IMG/VR virus record: IMGVR_UViG_3300033153_009143 | Span: 1-20,815 of that record | Strand: one strand, 5' to 3' | Length of the DNA stretch: 20,815 nt | DNA from: a virus | Part shown: positions 20,030 through 20,815 of the stretch, piece after piece | Layout: every line of letters begins with the position of its first letter | Numbering within the stretch: position 1 is the stretch's first letter | Program-made: the position numbers and the translations under genes | Notes under the pieces: generated by a model | Told to the model about the DNA's origin: nothing | What the model saw: the letters and a program-made list of their open reading frames with translations, nothing else | Database searches by the model: none

Positions 20030-20815
20030 CGACTCTTTTAGGAAGCCCGCCCACCAAGGCAGAATTTTTTCGAGGCAATACCATGTCTCGGGAATGGCGA
20101 GACTGGTTTAGCCGTTTAGCCAATGCGGGGATTGAAGGGGATAATCTTAATTTTACCGCATTTGATACTGATATTAACGATTTAGATGACATCGCAGACG
20201 GAACGAATTATGGCAGAATTTTAAATACAAATATTTCTGCGGGGCATATTGTTCTGTCAGAATGCACAGGCGACCTGGACGATATCGCGGACGGTACTTA
20301 TGGCAAGGTGCTCTCAACGTCTATTTCTGCGGGTAGGATTGTTCTCTCAGAAACAGATGGTAGCTTGGACGATATTTCTGATGGCACCTATGGAAAGGTT
20401 CTAACGACAGATATTTCTGCGGGGCATATTATTCTTTCTTCTGTTTCGGGCGATGCTGATGACATATCCGAGGGCGCGACCAACAAGTTTGCGGGAGAAT
20501 CGGGAGCAGATGTAACAAGTAATAATGCTCAAGCCTCCTCCTGGCTGACTGATGTGGCAGATATCGTTTTTGGCAATGATTCGATTACGCGACTGACAGA
20601 CCTGGTTTTGGATAATCTCGCCGATGGCACCTACGGGAAAGTTGCAGCGACAGACATATCTTCAGGGCATATTGTCTTGTCTTCCGTTGAGGGAACCCTG
20701 GATGATATTGATGATGGTACTTATGGAAAAGTATTAGTAAATGATATATCTTCGGGACATATTATTCTAGCTGAATGTGAAGGCGGCCTGGACGATATCG
20801 CGGACGGTACTTATG
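20026..20815 (+). CDS. Tail fibre/spike with 30-aa tandem repeats (3' partial)
   Basis: The ATG overlaps the gp10-like stop, and the frame stays open to the window end (263 complete codons). The first 50 residues (MTTLLGSPPTKAEFFRGNTM, then REWRDWFSRLAN) look like a virion-attachment segment. From residue 53 on the sequence is a tandem repeat of about 30 residues with consensus DDIADGTYGKVLxTxISAGH followed by IVLS. Repeats of this kind form elongated beta-rich fibres. Position after gp10 fits a tail fibre, spike or needle, and host binding is likely at the missing C terminus. The receptor domain and any chaperone lie beyond the window. Confidence 0.75.
   Translation, partial: MTTLLGSPPTKAEFFRGNTMSREWRDWFSRLANAGIEGDNLNFTAFDTDINDLDDIADGTNYGRILNTNISAGHIVLSECTGDLDDIADGTYGKVLSTSISAGRIVLSETDGSLDDISDGTYGKVLTTDISAGHIILSSVSGDADDISEGATNKFAGESGADVTSNNAQASSWLTDVADIVFGNDSITRLTDLVLDNLADGTYGKVAATDISSGHIVLSSVEGTLDDIDDGTYGKVLVNDISSGHIILAECEGGLDDIADGTY
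20182..20815 (+). repeat. Tandem 90-bp coding repeats in the fibre gene
   Basis: Units begin at 20182 (93 bp), 20275, 20365, 20455 (diverges after its first codons), 20608, 20698 and 20788 (cut by the window end). Most are exactly 90 bp, and conserved blocks encode DDI-x-DGTYGKV and ISAGHIVLS. The DNA is diverged between units, so the array is not a very recent expansion. Confidence 0.8.

Noticed and set aside
20182-20815. Regular DNA repeats as a CRISPR array
   Set aside because: The repeats are 90 bp, coding, diverged and contiguous, with no unique spacers; they encode a repetitive protein.

Overview
The window is part of a tailed double-stranded DNA phage genome (or prophage) with a podovirus-like, short-tailed late region. 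The evidence is the ordered set of terminase small and large subunits, portal, scaffold, HK97-fold major capsid protein, a P22 gp4-like tail adaptor, a P22 gp10-like packaged-DNA stabilisation protein and a repetitive tail fibre. No integrase, lysis, replication or tRNA gene is visible, so lifestyle cannot be decided. The host is probably a Gram-negative bacterium: the cargo genes resemble LPS-type enzymes (LpxD-like acyltransferase, GT9 heptosyltransferase-like enzyme). This is inference; no sequence here names the host.

Layout. Positions 1-572 hold small leftward genes behind a strong leftward promoter (617-644). Positions 645-1239 are non-coding. They contain a rightward sigma70-type promoter (826-853) followed by a GC-rich, hairpin-dense stretch (about 859-1175) that looks like a structured RNA or a long structured leader. 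A signal-peptide protein, a small overlapping ORF and two strong inverted repeats precede the packaging genes (terS 1810, terL 2126). Five small phage proteins (3808-5196), a structured leader (5217-5293), the portal (5312), a small protein and an acidic scaffold (7616-8740) follow.

The major capsid gene is split. A 35-codon first exon (8759-8863) and a 277-codon second exon (9615-10448) flank a 751-nt group I intron that encodes a LAGLIDADG homing endonuclease. P1, P3, P4, P5, P7, P8 and P9 pairings can all be drawn by eye, and the predicted junction restores the uninterrupted protein motif KFR|QFCD.

After a decoration-like protein and a terminator-like hairpin (10996-11026), about 6.3 kb of glycan-modification genes interrupts the head-tail gene order: GT-B glycosyltransferase, LmbE/PIG-L deacetylase, LpxD-like N-acyltransferase, second GT-B glycosyltransferase, three small phage proteins (one with a C2H2 zinc finger), a SAM methyltransferase and a GT9 glycosyltransferase. 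Most of these genes overlap or abut, as in one transcription unit. The deacetylase and acyltransferase are a plausible pair for remodelling an N-acetyl sugar; the others could build, transfer or methylate a glycan on the virion or on the host envelope.

The right end returns to tail genes: gp4-like adaptor (17371), a 56-aa ORF (18073), a gp10-like protein carrying an inserted carbohydrate-binding-like domain (18245), and a fibre gene with 30-residue tandem repeats that runs off the window (20026).
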